A DNA stretch of 52,868 nucleotides from Desulfovibrio sp. Its GTDB lineage: Bacteria > Desulfobacterota > Desulfovibrionia > Desulfovibrionales > Desulfovibrionaceae. Where the stretch lies: contig JAITGC010000064.1 in assembly GCA_031280915.1 (NCBI GenBank), positions 1-52,868 on the forward strand, written 5' to 3'. Shown here in pieces: positions 40,841 to 50,794 of the stretch; position 1 is the first letter of the stretch, and each line of letters begins with the position of its first letter. Made by a program: the position numbers and the translations under genes. Below the pieces are notes generated by a model. That model ran no database searches and had not been told where the DNA came from. It saw only the letters and a list, made by a program, of their open reading frames with translations.

Positions 40841-42288
40841 TCCAAATCCCAAATCTGGCCTTCCCGCGTGTCACGCACGGTAATGCCCAATCCGGCAAGT
40901 TTGCCGCGCAGTTCGTCGGACCTGGCAAAATCCTTGCCAGCGCGGGCAATTTCCCGCTGCCGGAGCAGGTCGGCGACCATTCCGACATCAAGGTTTTTCC
41001 GTTTGACGCGCATATCCCGCAATTCGGACAAGAAGACGCCGGGATCAGCACCAAAAAGACCAAGTTGTTTTTCCCAGTCAAGAGCGCTCCCGACAAATTC
41101 CGCCAACAGCGTACGGGTTCCTTCAGCGGTACGCAGATTTTTATCTTCCAGCAGGCGGTTTACCAGCCTTACTTGGGAAAAAATCTGGGCCAAAGCCAGA
41201 GCCGTATTGACATCATCGTCAAGCGCCTCCTCAAATGCCTTGGGCAGGGAGTCCCATGCCTGCCGTACGTCACCGGGCAAATCAAGACATTTCCATCTGT
41301 CGCCGGCAAGGACGCCACGCGCCTCCCACAAGGCGGCATAAATACGCTGAAGCCCTTTTTCGGCCTCATCCATCCCTTGCGGCGTAAAATCCACAGGGCT
41401 GCGATAATGCTTGCCCAGAAGAAAAAATCGAAGGGTTTCCGGTTGGTAATGTTCCAATATCTTGCGAATGGTGGTGAAATTGCCCAAAGACTTTGACATT
41501 TTTTCCGCATTGATCTGCACAAAGCCGTTATGCACCCAATATTTGGCCAATTGGGCGCAGCCGGCGGCCTCGGACTGGGCAATTTCGTTTTCATGATGCG
41601 GAAAAATCAGATCCTGCCCGCCGCCGTGTATGTCAAGGGGCAGCCAGGGCTCGCTCATGGCCGAACATTCTATATGCCAGCCCGGCCTCCCTTCTCCCCA
41701 GGGGCTTTCCCATAAAGGCTCCCCAGGCTTGGCCGCCTTCCAGAGGGCGAAATCCAACGGATCTTCCTTCTCTTCCCCCGGCACGACGCGGACGCCGGCA
41801 ACGAGCTCGTCCACACCGCGCCCCGAAAGACGGCCGTAGGCCGGCCAGGCGCGCACACGAAAATACACATCCCCGGAAGGGGTCGCGTAGGCTCTGTCGT
41901 TGCCAATCAGCTTGGCGCAAACTTCCTGAATCTGTAAAATATGCTCTGTGGCGCGCGGTTCAAAATCTGCGGGCAAAACCTTCAGGTGACCCATATCTTC
42001 ATGAAAGGCCGCGATATAGGTATCAGCCACTTCCCGCCAGTCACGGTTTTCCCTGTTGGCCCTGGCGATAATCTTGTCGTCCACGTCCGTAAAATTGCGC
42101 ACAAAGGTGAGGTCATAACCAAGGTGACGCAGACGGCGGGCCAGAACGTCAAAAAAAACAGCCGAGCGCGCATGGCCGATATGACAAAAGTCATACGCCG
42201 TAATGCCGCAAACATACATAACCGCCTTGCCGGGCCTTATTGGCACGAATTCCTCTTTTTTACGTCCCAAAGTATTATACAGCAACAT
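40837..42288 (-). CDS. cysS: Cysteinyl-tRNA synthetase
   Basis: MYVCGITAYDFCHIGHARSAVFFDVLARRL, GWHIECSAMS, KMSKSLGNF (KMSKS). Confidence 0.97.
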   Translation of the reverse strand: MLLYNTLGRKKEEFVPIRPGKAVMYVCGITAYDFCHIGHARSAVFFDVLARRLRHLGYDLTFVRNFTDVDDKIIARANRENRDWREVADTYIAAFHEDMGHLKVLPADFEPRATEHILQIQEVCAKLIGNDRAYATPSGDVYFRVRAWPAYGRLSGRGVDELVAGVRVVPGEEKEDPLDFALWKAAKPGEPLWESPWGEGRPGWHIECSAMSEPWLPLDIHGGGQDLIFPHHENEIAQSEAAGCAQLAKYWVHNGFVQINAEKMSKSLGNFTTIRKILEHYQPETLRFFLLGKHYRSPVDFTPQGMDEAEKGLQRIYAALWEARGVLAGDRWKCLDLPGDVRQAWDSLPKAFEEALDDDVNTALALAQIFSQVRLVNRLLEDKNLRTAEGTRTLLAEFVGSALDWEKQLGLFGADPGVFLSELRDMRVKRKNLDVGMVADLLRQREIARAGKDFARSDELRGKLAGLGITVRDTREGQIWDLE

Positions 42289-42305
42289 GGCGGCGCCTTG
42301 CGGTT

Positions 42306-42749
42306 TCACCGATTCTCCGCGACCGGAGCAAGCAGGCTGAGGCGGCGCGCATGACGGCCGCCTTCAAAGCCATTTCCCAAAAACGCCGCGACTATCGCTA
42401 CGGCAAGTTCCAGGCCAATGATTCTGGCTCCAAGGCAAAGCACATTGGCGTCATTGTGCCGGCGCGCCAGACTTGCCTGCAATTCCGTCGTGCAGAGCGC
42501 CGCCCGGATGTCGGGGTGCCTGTTGCCCGCCATGGACATGCCGAGGCCGGAACCGCAGATGAGAATGCCAAGGCATTCTTCACGGACAACAGCGCGGCAG
42601 AGCTTGTGCGCCATAACGGGATAGTCGCAGCTTTCATCCGTAAACGGGCCATCGTCCACAACCTCATGGCCGCGCTCTGTCAGATGCCGCGCCAGTGCCT
42701 GTTTCAAATCAAAGCCCGCATGGTCGGAAGCAATATGGATATGCTGCAT
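42306..42749 (-). CDS. rpiB: Ribose-5-phosphate isomerase B
   Basis: IHIASDHAGFDLKQAL, CGSGLGMSMAGNRHPDIRAALC, HNDANVLCLGARIIG; start trimmed to 42749. Confidence 0.94.
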   Translation of the reverse strand: MQHIHIASDHAGFDLKQALARHLTERGHEVVDDGPFTDESCDYPVMAHKLCRAVVREECLGILICGSGLGMSMAGNRHPDIRAALCTTELQASLARRHNDANVLCLGARIIGLELAVAIVAAFLGNGFEGGRHARRLSLLAPVAENR

Positions 42750-42786
42750 GAAGCCTCCTGGCGGCCTGTATACCGGCCGAACAGAA

Positions 42787-43593
42787 TTATTGGGCAGCCC
42801 AATTTTCGCGGCCGTTTTGGCTGTGATTCCCCAAGGGCAGAAAGGGAGTATCCTCTGGCAAGACAAAACGCAACTGTTCATCCGTAAAGGGCGTTGAGGG
42901 CCTCTCGCGCTCCTTGACCAGCACAATGGCGCGTTTGCCGTTTTCAGCGGTGAGAGTGACCCGATACGGCAACGTCCGCTTTCCTTCGCCGTAGTCAATC
43001 CGCATTTCCCATCCGCCGCCCCGCGGCTTTTCACGCCAGAGACGCGGCAGACCGCCAGCACCAATGTTCAACTCCCCGCCGAGCCTTCCGCCAAGTTCAC
43101 AACGCAAAAGATCATCCCGCAAAAATTCGCCTTGGCCGCATTCCTTTCCAAAGACAAGGGCATAGCGTCCATTGAGCAAATTCGCCAAATGACTCAAGTC
43201 GAGGGGGATGGGCATGCCCACCCGCAAAAGGGGCTTTGCCGCCCCCTGATGAAACCAGGCCTTGTTTTCATTGGGGCTGTACAGGAGAAAAAGCGGACCA
43301 TCTTCCACAATCTTTGCCGCTGTAACGCCAATGCCCGCCGTGACGTCCAGGCGGAGATGATCCGCGCTGTTCCCCCAAAAGAGGGCTGACACCCTTCGCG
43401 TGTCTTCCTTCGTGCCGAAACGAAGGCTCATCTGCAAACGAAACGGCTCAAAAGGAGCCTCCGCAGAGGCCAGATAGCTTTGCAGACGGCTTGCCGTCCC
43501 ATTCCGCTTTTCCGGCTCCACATCCACAGCGGACGGTTTTGCACAGGAACAGCAAAGAAAAACAAGCAAAACGGAAAAAAAACAATTTTTCAT
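42787..43593 (-). CDS. Outer-membrane lipoprotein, LolB/DUF4292-like
   Basis: Lipobox VLLVFLCCSC; beta-rich body 'FRLQMSLRFGTKEDTRRVSALFWGNSADHLRLDVTAGIG'. Confidence 0.6.
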   Translation of the reverse strand: MKNCFFSVLLVFLCCSCAKPSAVDVEPEKRNGTASRLQSYLASAEAPFEPFRLQMSLRFGTKEDTRRVSALFWGNSADHLRLDVTAGIGVTAAKIVEDGPLFLLYSPNENKAWFHQGAAKPLLRVGMPIPLDLSHLANLLNGRYALVFGKECGQGEFLRDDLLRCELGGRLGGELNIGAGGLPRLWREKPRGGGWEMRIDYGEGKRTLPYRVTLTAENGKRAIVLVKERERPSTPFTDEQLRFVLPEDTPFLPLGNHSQNGRENWAAQ

Positions 43594-45359
43594 AACTGTG
43601 ACAAACGGCGCCGCAATGACTCGGCATTGCCGGGATTGAGTTCCAAAGCGTTCTGATAAGCCTTGCGGGCTTCATCCTTGAGATTCAAATGTTGGGCGAT
43701 ATCACCGTAATGTTCCCAAATGGAGGAATCAGGCTGTCCCCCCAACTCCACCGCCCGGCGGATTTCAACCAGCGCTTCCTGCGCTCTGCCGGATTTGAAA
43801 AGCGCCCAGGCCAGAGAGTCCACTATATAAGATTTGTTTGGAGAAAGCCGATCGGCCCTGACAAGCAATTGCAGCGCCCTGTCCAAGTCACGGTTCTCCT
43901 CCGCCAGGGTATACCCCACATAATTAAGCGCCTGAAAATTGTCCGGCTGGCTCTCCAGAATGTCCTCCATCACCTTGAAGGCGCTTTTTTTATCACCTGT
44001 TTCATCCAGCAGAGAACCGAGCAGAAATTGCAAATCCAGGTTTTTGGGCCACAGTTTGATAGCGCCGCGGGCGGCTCCAAGGGCCTCTTGCATCATTTTT
44101 TCATGCGCCAGAATGCGAATTTCCATCTCCCAAAAATCGGAGATGTCGGCAAAACGTCGCTGTCCCTTGCGGGCTTCCTCAAGAGCCCGTTCTCCCTGGC
44201 TTCCGTCGGCCAGCATCTGCGTGCGCAATAGTTGCGCCTGGCCGGCGTATTTGCTTTCCGCCGGCACTTTGTCCAGCCAGGAGAGAGCGCCGGTCAGATC
44301 GCGCCGCTGCTGGTAGGCGACATCAGCCAGCAGAATATAAACCTCCCCACTTTTATCGCCTTCAGCCGCGATTTTTTTGAGGATACTCTCCGCCTGCAAA
44401 GGATGGCGCGAATCCATAAACATGCCCGCCACCGTCAGGCGAAATTGCCTTGTACCTGGCCCCTGGCGCATATATTTGAGCGCTCTTTCCGGCTGCCGGA
44501 GTTGGAGGGAAATGTTGATCAGGCGCAAAAGCACATCCGGAGAAGCGAATTCGAGCTTAAGAATGCGCTCATAAATTTTGCCAGCTTCCGATAAATTCGC
44601 ACTTTGCTCGTAAAGAAAAGCCAGTTCGGCGAGGGCTTCGACAAAATCCGGCTGTTCCTTGACGGCCGCCTGCAACAGGGGCAGGGCTTCCGGCCGGCGT
44701 TCCATGCCGATCAGAGCCTTGGCGTAATAATAATTGACAAGAGGCGTCCGCATTTTTACCGGGATGGCTTTGAGAAGCTCCTCCGCTTCCGTGAACTCCT
44801 TGTTTTTGACGAGCAAGAGGGCGAGTTCAAGACGCGCATCCAGGGAATCGGGATTTTTTCCAAAATAGGCGCGGACAAGGGCGATGCCTCGCTCTGTTCC
44901 GCCGCCGCTTATTAACGCTTCCGCATAAAGCAGATTGAGAGATATGTCATCAGGCCACAAGGCATACGCGTCTTCAAGAAATGAAACCGCATGGGACGAT
45001 TTTATTCCCATAAGCCAAACTCCGCCTTCCATCCACGCCTTTGCCGGAAGTTTGGCCTGCTTCATCAAGTCTCTGGCATTCAGGAGGCCTTCTTCATCCT
45101 CGGCGTACATGCAGGCGGCGAAAACCAGATAGGCGTAAGTATCGAAGGCCTCAAAAGAGAATTCGGACAACTCCCGCCGCGTTCCCGACGACGTGCGGCT
45201 CTGTTCCTGAGCATGAAGTTCCATTGCGGTGGAGTCGGTCTCGCCGGCGGAGGCGGCCTCGTCCGTTTTTTTGCCGGCGCAGCCGCTGCAGCCCAGAAAA
45301 GATACCGAAAAGGCCGACAGCAGAAAGGCGCAGAATAAAATAATCGTTTTGAATTTCAT
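43590..45359 (-). CDS. TPR-repeat lipoprotein
   Basis: MKFKTIILFCAFLLSAFSVSFLGCSGC lipobox; multiple TPR-like units. Confidence 0.85.
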   Translation of the reverse strand: MKFKTIILFCAFLLSAFSVSFLGCSGCAGKKTDEAASAGETDSTAMELHAQEQSRTSSGTRRELSEFSFEAFDTYAYLVFAACMYAEDEEGLLNARDLMKQAKLPAKAWMEGGVWLMGIKSSHAVSFLEDAYALWPDDISLNLLYAEALISGGGTERGIALVRAYFGKNPDSLDARLELALLLVKNKEFTEAEELLKAIPVKMRTPLVNYYYAKALIGMERRPEALPLLQAAVKEQPDFVEALAELAFLYEQSANLSEAGKIYERILKLEFASPDVLLRLINISLQLRQPERALKYMRQGPGTRQFRLTVAGMFMDSRHPLQAESILKKIAAEGDKSGEVYILLADVAYQQRRDLTGALSWLDKVPAESKYAGQAQLLRTQMLADGSQGERALEEARKGQRRFADISDFWEMEIRILAHEKMMQEALGAARGAIKLWPKNLDLQFLLGSLLDETGDKKSAFKVMEDILESQPDNFQALNYVGYTLAEENRDLDRALQLLVRADRLSPNKSYIVDSLAWALFKSGRAQEALVEIRRAVELGGQPDSSIWEHYGDIAQHLNLKDEARKAYQNALELNPGNAESLRRRLSQL

Positions 45360-45381
45360 CCCTGATATCGCATCCGTCATG

Positions 45382-46434
45382 CTATGACTGTATCCATTCG
45401 TCAGAAAAATCGTCAATATGCCCGGCAAGATATTTACGGATTTTTTCCAGCAGCCGCGTCTCGAGCTGCCGCACCCGTTCTCTGGTTATATTATACCTCT
45501 CACCGATCTCGCGCAAGGTCACCGGCTCATCCGTCAACAGACGATTACGCAAAATATGAAGCTCTTTTTCATTAAGTTCTGGGAGGATAGCCTTGAGACG
45601 CTCGCGCACGATGCCCGATATTTCACTCGCCGCCAGACTGTGCTCTATGCCCGGCTCCAGCGCGGGCAAAAAATCCATACGCGTCGCTCCGGTCTCATCC
45701 CCCACTTGCGCGTTAAGGGAAAGATCCGAGGAGGAAAGGCGCTGATCCATTTCCACAATCTGCTCCTCACTGACGCCAAATTTTTTGGAAAGCACCGTGT
45801 TGTCCGGTTCATAGCCTTGAGCCGCCAGCTTTTGGCGCTCTCTGTTTAAATTGTAAAAAAGCTTGCGCTGCGCCTGGGTGGTCCCGATTTTAACCATCCG
45901 CCAATTGTCCATTATAAATTTGAGGATATAGGCCTTGATCCAAAATGAAGCGTAATAGGAAAATTTGATGCCCTTGTCCGGATCAAACTTGTTGACCGCC
46001 CGCACCAAGCCCACATTGCCCTCCTGAATAAGGTCAAGCACGTTCTGCATCCAGCGGCGCTGAAAATCCATGGCAATGCGCACGACAAGCCTGAGATGGG
46101 AAGAAACAAGACGAAACGCGGCATCCGGGTCATTGCGGTCGCGAACGCGCAAAGCCATTTCATGTTCTTCCTCCGGCGTCAGCATAGAAAAACGGCTTAC
46201 CTCGCGTAGATACAGATTCAGACTGTCGCCGTCACTGACGAGCTTGGGCAGGCGGGAACCGGAAGGCGCGGGCAGAGGCGGGGCGGAAAAATCACCCGCT
46301 TCGGGAATATCCTCAGAATCCATGTCCAGCGAACCGAGGATATCTTCCTCCTCCTCAGGAGCATCCCGCGAAGGAGGGATTACCTCGACGGCCGGCTCAA
46401 ATTCAACCTTGCTATTTTTTTTTCTTCTCATCAT
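45382..46434 (-). CDS. rpoH: RpoH/sigma-32-type RNA polymerase sigma factor
   Basis: DSLNLYLREVSRFSMLTPEEEHEMA, DLIQEGNVGLVRAVNKFDPDKGIKFSYYASFWIKAYILKFIMDNWRMVKIGTTQAQRKLFYNL, TLREIGERYNITRERVRQLE; ~65-aa acidic N-terminal extension. Confidence 0.9.
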   Translation of the reverse strand: MMRRKKNSKVEFEPAVEVIPPSRDAPEEEEDILGSLDMDSEDIPEAGDFSAPPLPAPSGSRLPKLVSDGDSLNLYLREVSRFSMLTPEEEHEMALRVRDRNDPDAAFRLVSSHLRLVVRIAMDFQRRWMQNVLDLIQEGNVGLVRAVNKFDPDKGIKFSYYASFWIKAYILKFIMDNWRMVKIGTTQAQRKLFYNLNRERQKLAAQGYEPDNTVLSKKFGVSEEQIVEMDQRLSSSDLSLNAQVGDETGATRMDFLPALEPGIEHSLAASEISGIVRERLKAILPELNEKELHILRNRLLTDEPVTLREIGERYNITRERVRQLETRLLEKIRKYLAGHIDDFSDEWIQS

Positions 46435-46816
46435 ACTTGCAACCCTTGCAACCCGAAGGCAAAGGCGTGAAATCCCGATAAGCGCATTGCAGCTATTGTA
46501 TAAATACGAAAATTATATATGCTTATTTAATAAAGAGTAAGTTTCAATCTGGAAAAATGAGCGAAAGAGTATGCTATCGCTTCAATGTATTTTTTTCAAT
46601 GCCTTTCGGCAATAGGAAGTGGCTCAGTTTGGAATTTTTCGGTAGTGCGGCCAGTTTTGCCGTCAGACAAGGAAGGCAAATTTTCCGCGAGGGAAGCGCA
46701 TCTCACGCTCCTGTACCTGAGCGGAAAGCGCGGTCTGACGCCGGCTCACAACAGCAAACTGACGCACTGCCCGACAACAGCGGGAATTTATTTTCACCGG
46801 ATCACAGGCGACGCTT

Positions 46817-49210
46817 ATGGCATTCAGACAGGAATTAGCATCGGGACGATTCCTCTTGCTTGACGGCGCAATGGGCACCATGCTGCAAAACGCCGGGCTG
46901 CCGGCCGGCATAAGCCCCGAAATATTCTGCCTCAACAACCCTGACCTGCTGCGCGCAATTCATAAAGCCTATCTGAATGCCGGCGCGGATATTATAACCT
47001 CCTGCACCTTTGGGGGTAATCCATACAAGCTGCCGAAAAACGCCGATGTTTTTTCCGTCAATAAAGGATTGGTTGAAATAGCCCGCCAGGCTGGCCGCGA
47101 AAGCGGGAAACCCTGCTTTGTGGCCGGCAATGTAGGCCCCACAGGGCAATTTATAAAGCCCTTGGGCGAAATTGAGCCGCATGAATGTATAGACGCTTTT
47201 GCCGAACAAATCAGAGGGCTTGTCGCCGGCGGGGCGGATGTACTTTTTATCGAAACCCAATTTGATCTGATGGAAGCCAAGGCGGCTGTTGTGGCGGCGC
47301 GACGGGAATGCGACCTGCCGGTTATGGTCTCCATGACTTTTGAACAAGGTCTGAGCCTGACCGGTTCGACGCCCGCCGTATTTGCCGAAACCATGCAGAA
47401 TATGAGTGTGGATATTGTGGGTACCAACTGCAGCACAGGCCCGGAGCAGATGCTTGCTGTCGTCGAGGAAATGCTGCCGCTCTGCTCCTGCCCAGTTTTG
47501 GCCGAACCCAACGCCGGCCTGCCGGAACTGCGCGACGGCCAAACGGTTTTTCCCCTGGAACCGGAGGAATTCGCGCAGAAGACAGCGATCTTCGCCGCAA
47601 AAGGAGCGCGCATCCTCGGCGGGTGCTGCGGCACAGGCCCGGAGCATCTGGCCGCCTTGTCCCGTGCCGTACGTCACATGCGTACCGACAATATCCCCCA
47701 AAGGTCACGGGCCGGCATCAGCCTGACAAGCCGCTCCCATCTGGTGCGTATCGGCGCGGATGCCCCCTTTGTCATTGTCGGCGAACGAATCAATCCGACG
47801 GGCAAAAAAATTCTGAGCGAAGAATTGGGGAAAGGACGCTTCACAACCGCCGTCCAGTTGGCTGACGAGCAAGCGGCCGCCGGGGCGCGTGTGCTGGATG
47901 TCAATGCCGGCATCTCCCCAACGGATGAAATGCATTTGCTGCCGGAGCTTGTGCGCCTTCTTTCCGCCCGTCTGCCCCATCCCCTGTCGCTGGATTCCTC
48001 CAACGCCGGCGCCATAGCCGCCGCGCTGCCCTGGTGCCCCGGTTCTTTCCTGGTCAATTCCGTCAGCGGAGAACAGGGACGCATGGAGACCCTTGGCCCC
48101 CTGTGCAGGGATTTCGGCGCTCCTTTTATTCTTTTGCCGCTCAAGGGGGCATCTTTGCCGCGCAAGGCGGCTGAACGCATCCGTATTGTCGAGGAGCTGC
48201 TGTCGCGGGCTGAAAAGCTCAACATACCAAAACGTCTGATTCTCGTCGATATATTGGCCCTGACGGTGTCCTCCGCAAGCGACGGAGGCAAAGAATGCCT
48301 GGAAACGGCCAGATGGTGCCGCCGGGAAGGGCTGCCGACCATCATCGGCCTGTCCAACATTTCTTTCGGTTTGCCGGCGCGCGACCTGCTTAACGCTACA
48401 TTTTTGTCACTGGCCGCCGGAGCCGGGCTTGATTCCTGCATCGCCAACCCTTCCGCTCCACGCGTACGGGAAGCTGTTTGCGCCATTGCCGTACTGAAGG
48501 GAGATGACGAGAACGCGGCCTCATTTATCAATGCTTACGCCGCCTGGAAACACGAAGGCGGATACACCGAACAGGCCAATAAAACCGGTATAAGCAAAAA
48601 TCTCCACGAGGCGGTGCTCAACGGCGACAAGGAAACCGTGCTGACTTTTCTGAACGCCGAACTTGCCGACGGAGCAGCGCCGTTCGCCCTGATGGAAGAG
48701 GCCCTCATTCCCGCCATCACGGAAGTCGGCGCGCGCTATGAGCGCCGGGAATATTTCCTGCCGCAACTTATCCGCTCCGCGGAGACCATGCAGACGGCAT
48801 TCGCCTGTTTGAAGCCGCTTCTGGAGAAACAGCGCGGAACAGAAACACGTCCTGTGGTGGTTATGGCCACAGTGGAAGGGGACATTCACGATATCGGCAA
48901 AAACATTGTTGCGCTTTTACTCGGCAACCACGGTTTTGAAGTGGTTGACGCGGGCAAGGATGTCCCGGCCGAGGACATCGTGTCTTGCGCCGTGCGGCAC
49001 AATGCGTGTATTATAGGCTTGTCGGCCTTGATGACAACCACTATGATACGTATGGAAGATACAATACGCCTCGTCAGGGAACGCAATTTGCCTGTCAAAA
49101 TCATGGTGGGCGGAGCCGCCGTCACGCCGGCTTTTGCCGAAGCCATCAGCGCCGACGCCTATGCCGTTGACGCGGTGGAAGCCGTGCGCGCCGCGAAAAA
49201 TCTCTTATAG
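46817..49210 (+). CDS. metH: Cobalamin-dependent methionine synthase, short form (Hcy + pterin + B12 domains)
   Basis: RFLLLDGAMGTMLQNAGLPAG, GGCCGTGPEHLAAL, FVIVGERINPTGKK, B12 motif GDIHDIGKNIVALLLGNHGFEVVDAGKDVP; ends after the B12 domain. Confidence 0.93.
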   Translation: MAFRQELASGRFLLLDGAMGTMLQNAGLPAGISPEIFCLNNPDLLRAIHKAYLNAGADIITSCTFGGNPYKLPKNADVFSVNKGLVEIARQAGRESGKPCFVAGNVGPTGQFIKPLGEIEPHECIDAFAEQIRGLVAGGADVLFIETQFDLMEAKAAVVAARRECDLPVMVSMTFEQGLSLTGSTPAVFAETMQNMSVDIVGTNCSTGPEQMLAVVEEMLPLCSCPVLAEPNAGLPELRDGQTVFPLEPEEFAQKTAIFAAKGARILGGCCGTGPEHLAALSRAVRHMRTDNIPQRSRAGISLTSRSHLVRIGADAPFVIVGERINPTGKKILSEELGKGRFTTAVQLADEQAAAGARVLDVNAGISPTDEMHLLPELVRLLSARLPHPLSLDSSNAGAIAAALPWCPGSFLVNSVSGEQGRMETLGPLCRDFGAPFILLPLKGASLPRKAAERIRIVEELLSRAEKLNIPKRLILVDILALTVSSASDGGKECLETARWCRREGLPTIIGLSNISFGLPARDLLNATFLSLAAGAGLDSCIANPSAPRVREAVCAIAVLKGDDENAASFINAYAAWKHEGGYTEQANKTGISKNLHEAVLNGDKETVLTFLNAELADGAAPFALMEEALIPAITEVGARYERREYFLPQLIRSAETMQTAFACLKPLLEKQRGTETRPVVVMATVEGDIHDIGKNIVALLLGNHGFEVVDAGKDVPAEDIVSCAVRHNACIIGLSALMTTTMIRMEDTIRLVRERNLPVKIMVGGAAVTPAFAEAISADAYAVDAVEAVRAAKNLL

Positions 49211-49237
49211 TGAACAAATTGTGATGCGAGAACAGCC

Positions 49238-49696
49238 GTGAAAAAAATTCTTTTCCTTTTCATTGCCGGCCTGCTCATGCCCTGCGCCGCTCTCGCGCTT
49301 CCTCCCGCCAGACTTGATCTGACCACTCTCATGGATGTGGTGGCCCAGAACAAGGGCAAGGTGATCGCCATCAATTTTTTCGCCACCTGGTGTCCGCCCT
49401 GCCGGGCGGAGATTCCCGAACTCTCTCGCGCTGCTGATGAATACGGCGGCAAAAACATTATGTTTATCGGCCTTTCCGTGGATGAAGATCCCGACCTGCT
49501 TGAATCCTTTATCAAAAACATGGGGATACGCTATCCCGTATATATGGCCGGCCGGGACATAACCAAGGCCTACCGCGTCAACGGCATCCCGCACAACGCC
49601 TTTTATTCCAAAAACGGCCTGCTTATGATTTCAGAATCGGGCGTTCTGGACTATGCGACGTTGAAACTGGTTATTGACAAACTCCTGGAACGCTGA
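49238..49696 (+). CDS. Periplasmic thioredoxin-like (TlpA/ResA) protein
   Basis: Signal peptide; AINFFATWCPPCRAEIPELSRAADEYGGKNIMFIGLSVDED. Confidence 0.9.
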   Translation: MKKILFLFIAGLLMPCAALALPPARLDLTTLMDVVAQNKGKVIAINFFATWCPPCRAEIPELSRAADEYGGKNIMFIGLSVDEDPDLLESFIKNMGIRYPVYMAGRDITKAYRVNGIPHNAFYSKNGLLMISESGVLDYATLKLVIDKLLER

Positions 49697-49700
49697 CTCA

Positions 49701-50249
49701 ATGAAACAATATTCCATCCGCAAGGCGCATCAGGACGATGTGAAAGCCATGCATGAGCTTTTGCTGCGTTCCGCGCAGAAAGGCCTTCTGTTGCCGCGCG
49801 CCCTCATTTATCTTTACGGCCATATACGCAATTTTTTTGTGGCGGAAACCAGCGAGGGCAATATCGTCGCGTGTTGCGCTCTGGCGCCGGTATGGGAAGA
49901 ACTGGGCGAAATCTGCTCCCTGGTTGTCCGGGATGACCTGCAAGGTCAGGGGCTGGGCCGGCGTCTCGTTGAAGCCTGCATCAGCGAATGTGACGCCTTG
50001 CATTTGAAGAAAATCTTTGCCCTGACATACCAGGAAAATTTTTTTATGCGTTTGGGCTTCAAGTCAGTCGAAAAAGACATCCTGCCGCAAAAAATCTGGG
50101 CGGATTGCGTAAACTGCCCCAAATACCCTGACTGTGACGAATTGGCCGTGTTGCTGGATCTTTCCGAAAACGGAGAAGACGCGTTAAGGCCACGCGTCAA
50201 CAACGCCCTCCCGGCTCCTCCTCCGGGAAAGGAACGACATTGTGGCTGA
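49701..50249 (+). CDS. GNAT N-acetyltransferase (ArgA/N-acetylglutamate synthase-like)
   Basis: SIRKAHQDDVKAMHELL, LVVRDDLQGQGLGRRLVEACI, CVNCPKYPDCDELAVLLDL tail typical of ArgA-type GNATs. Confidence 0.82.
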   Translation: MKQYSIRKAHQDDVKAMHELLLRSAQKGLLLPRALIYLYGHIRNFFVAETSEGNIVACCALAPVWEELGEICSLVVRDDLQGQGLGRRLVEACISECDALHLKKIFALTYQENFFMRLGFKSVEKDILPQKIWADCVNCPKYPDCDELAVLLDLSENGEDALRPRVNNALPAPPPGKERHCG

Positions 50250-50784
50250 CGCCTTGCTGCCGACAGGTTTCAAGCAACTTTTCACTCCCCGCCGGATATC
50301 GGCGCGCGTGCGAAAACTTGCAAAAGATATTGACTCTCTCTATGGTAATGAACCGCTTGTGGTCATATGCGTACTCAAGGGAGCCTTTGTTTTTTTCAGC
50401 GATTTGGTGCGTTTCTTGCGTAATAAAAACCTCGAAGTGGATTTTGTGCGCCTGTCCAGTTACGGCGACGGAACGGCAAGTTCAGGCCGAATTACCGTCG
50501 GCAAGGATGTGGAAATTTCTCTGGACGGCAAACATGTTTTGATCGTCGAGGATATTGTGGACAGCGGGCGAACCATGCATGCCCTGCTGCAAAGATTTGC
50601 CGCCCGCAATGCGCGTAGTTTACGTCTTGCGGCCTTCATCGACAAGCGTGAACGCCGGGAGATTGAAATAAACGTCGATTTCGCGGCTTTTCGCATGAGC
50701 AGCGGATTCGCTGTGGGTTACGGTCTTGATTATGCCGAACGCTGGCGCGCCTTGCCGGCTGTTTACGAGATTACCACGGAGTGA
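50242..50784 (+). CDS. hpt: Hypoxanthine phosphoribosyltransferase
   Basis: PLVVICVLKGAFVFFSDLVRFL, HVLIVEDIVDSGRTMHALL. Confidence 0.93.
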   Translation: MADALLPTGFKQLFTPRRISARVRKLAKDIDSLYGNEPLVVICVLKGAFVFFSDLVRFLRNKNLEVDFVRLSSYGDGTASSGRITVGKDVEISLDGKHVLIVEDIVDSGRTMHALLQRFAARNARSLRLAAFIDKRERREIEINVDFAAFRMSSGFAVGYGLDYAERWRALPAVYEITTE

Positions 50785-50794
50785 GTCGCCAACA

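Noticed and set aside
46540-46816. Cobalamin, SAM or SAH riboswitch upstream of metH
   Set aside because: Could not match the known consensus by eye; kept only as an unclassified structured-leader finding.
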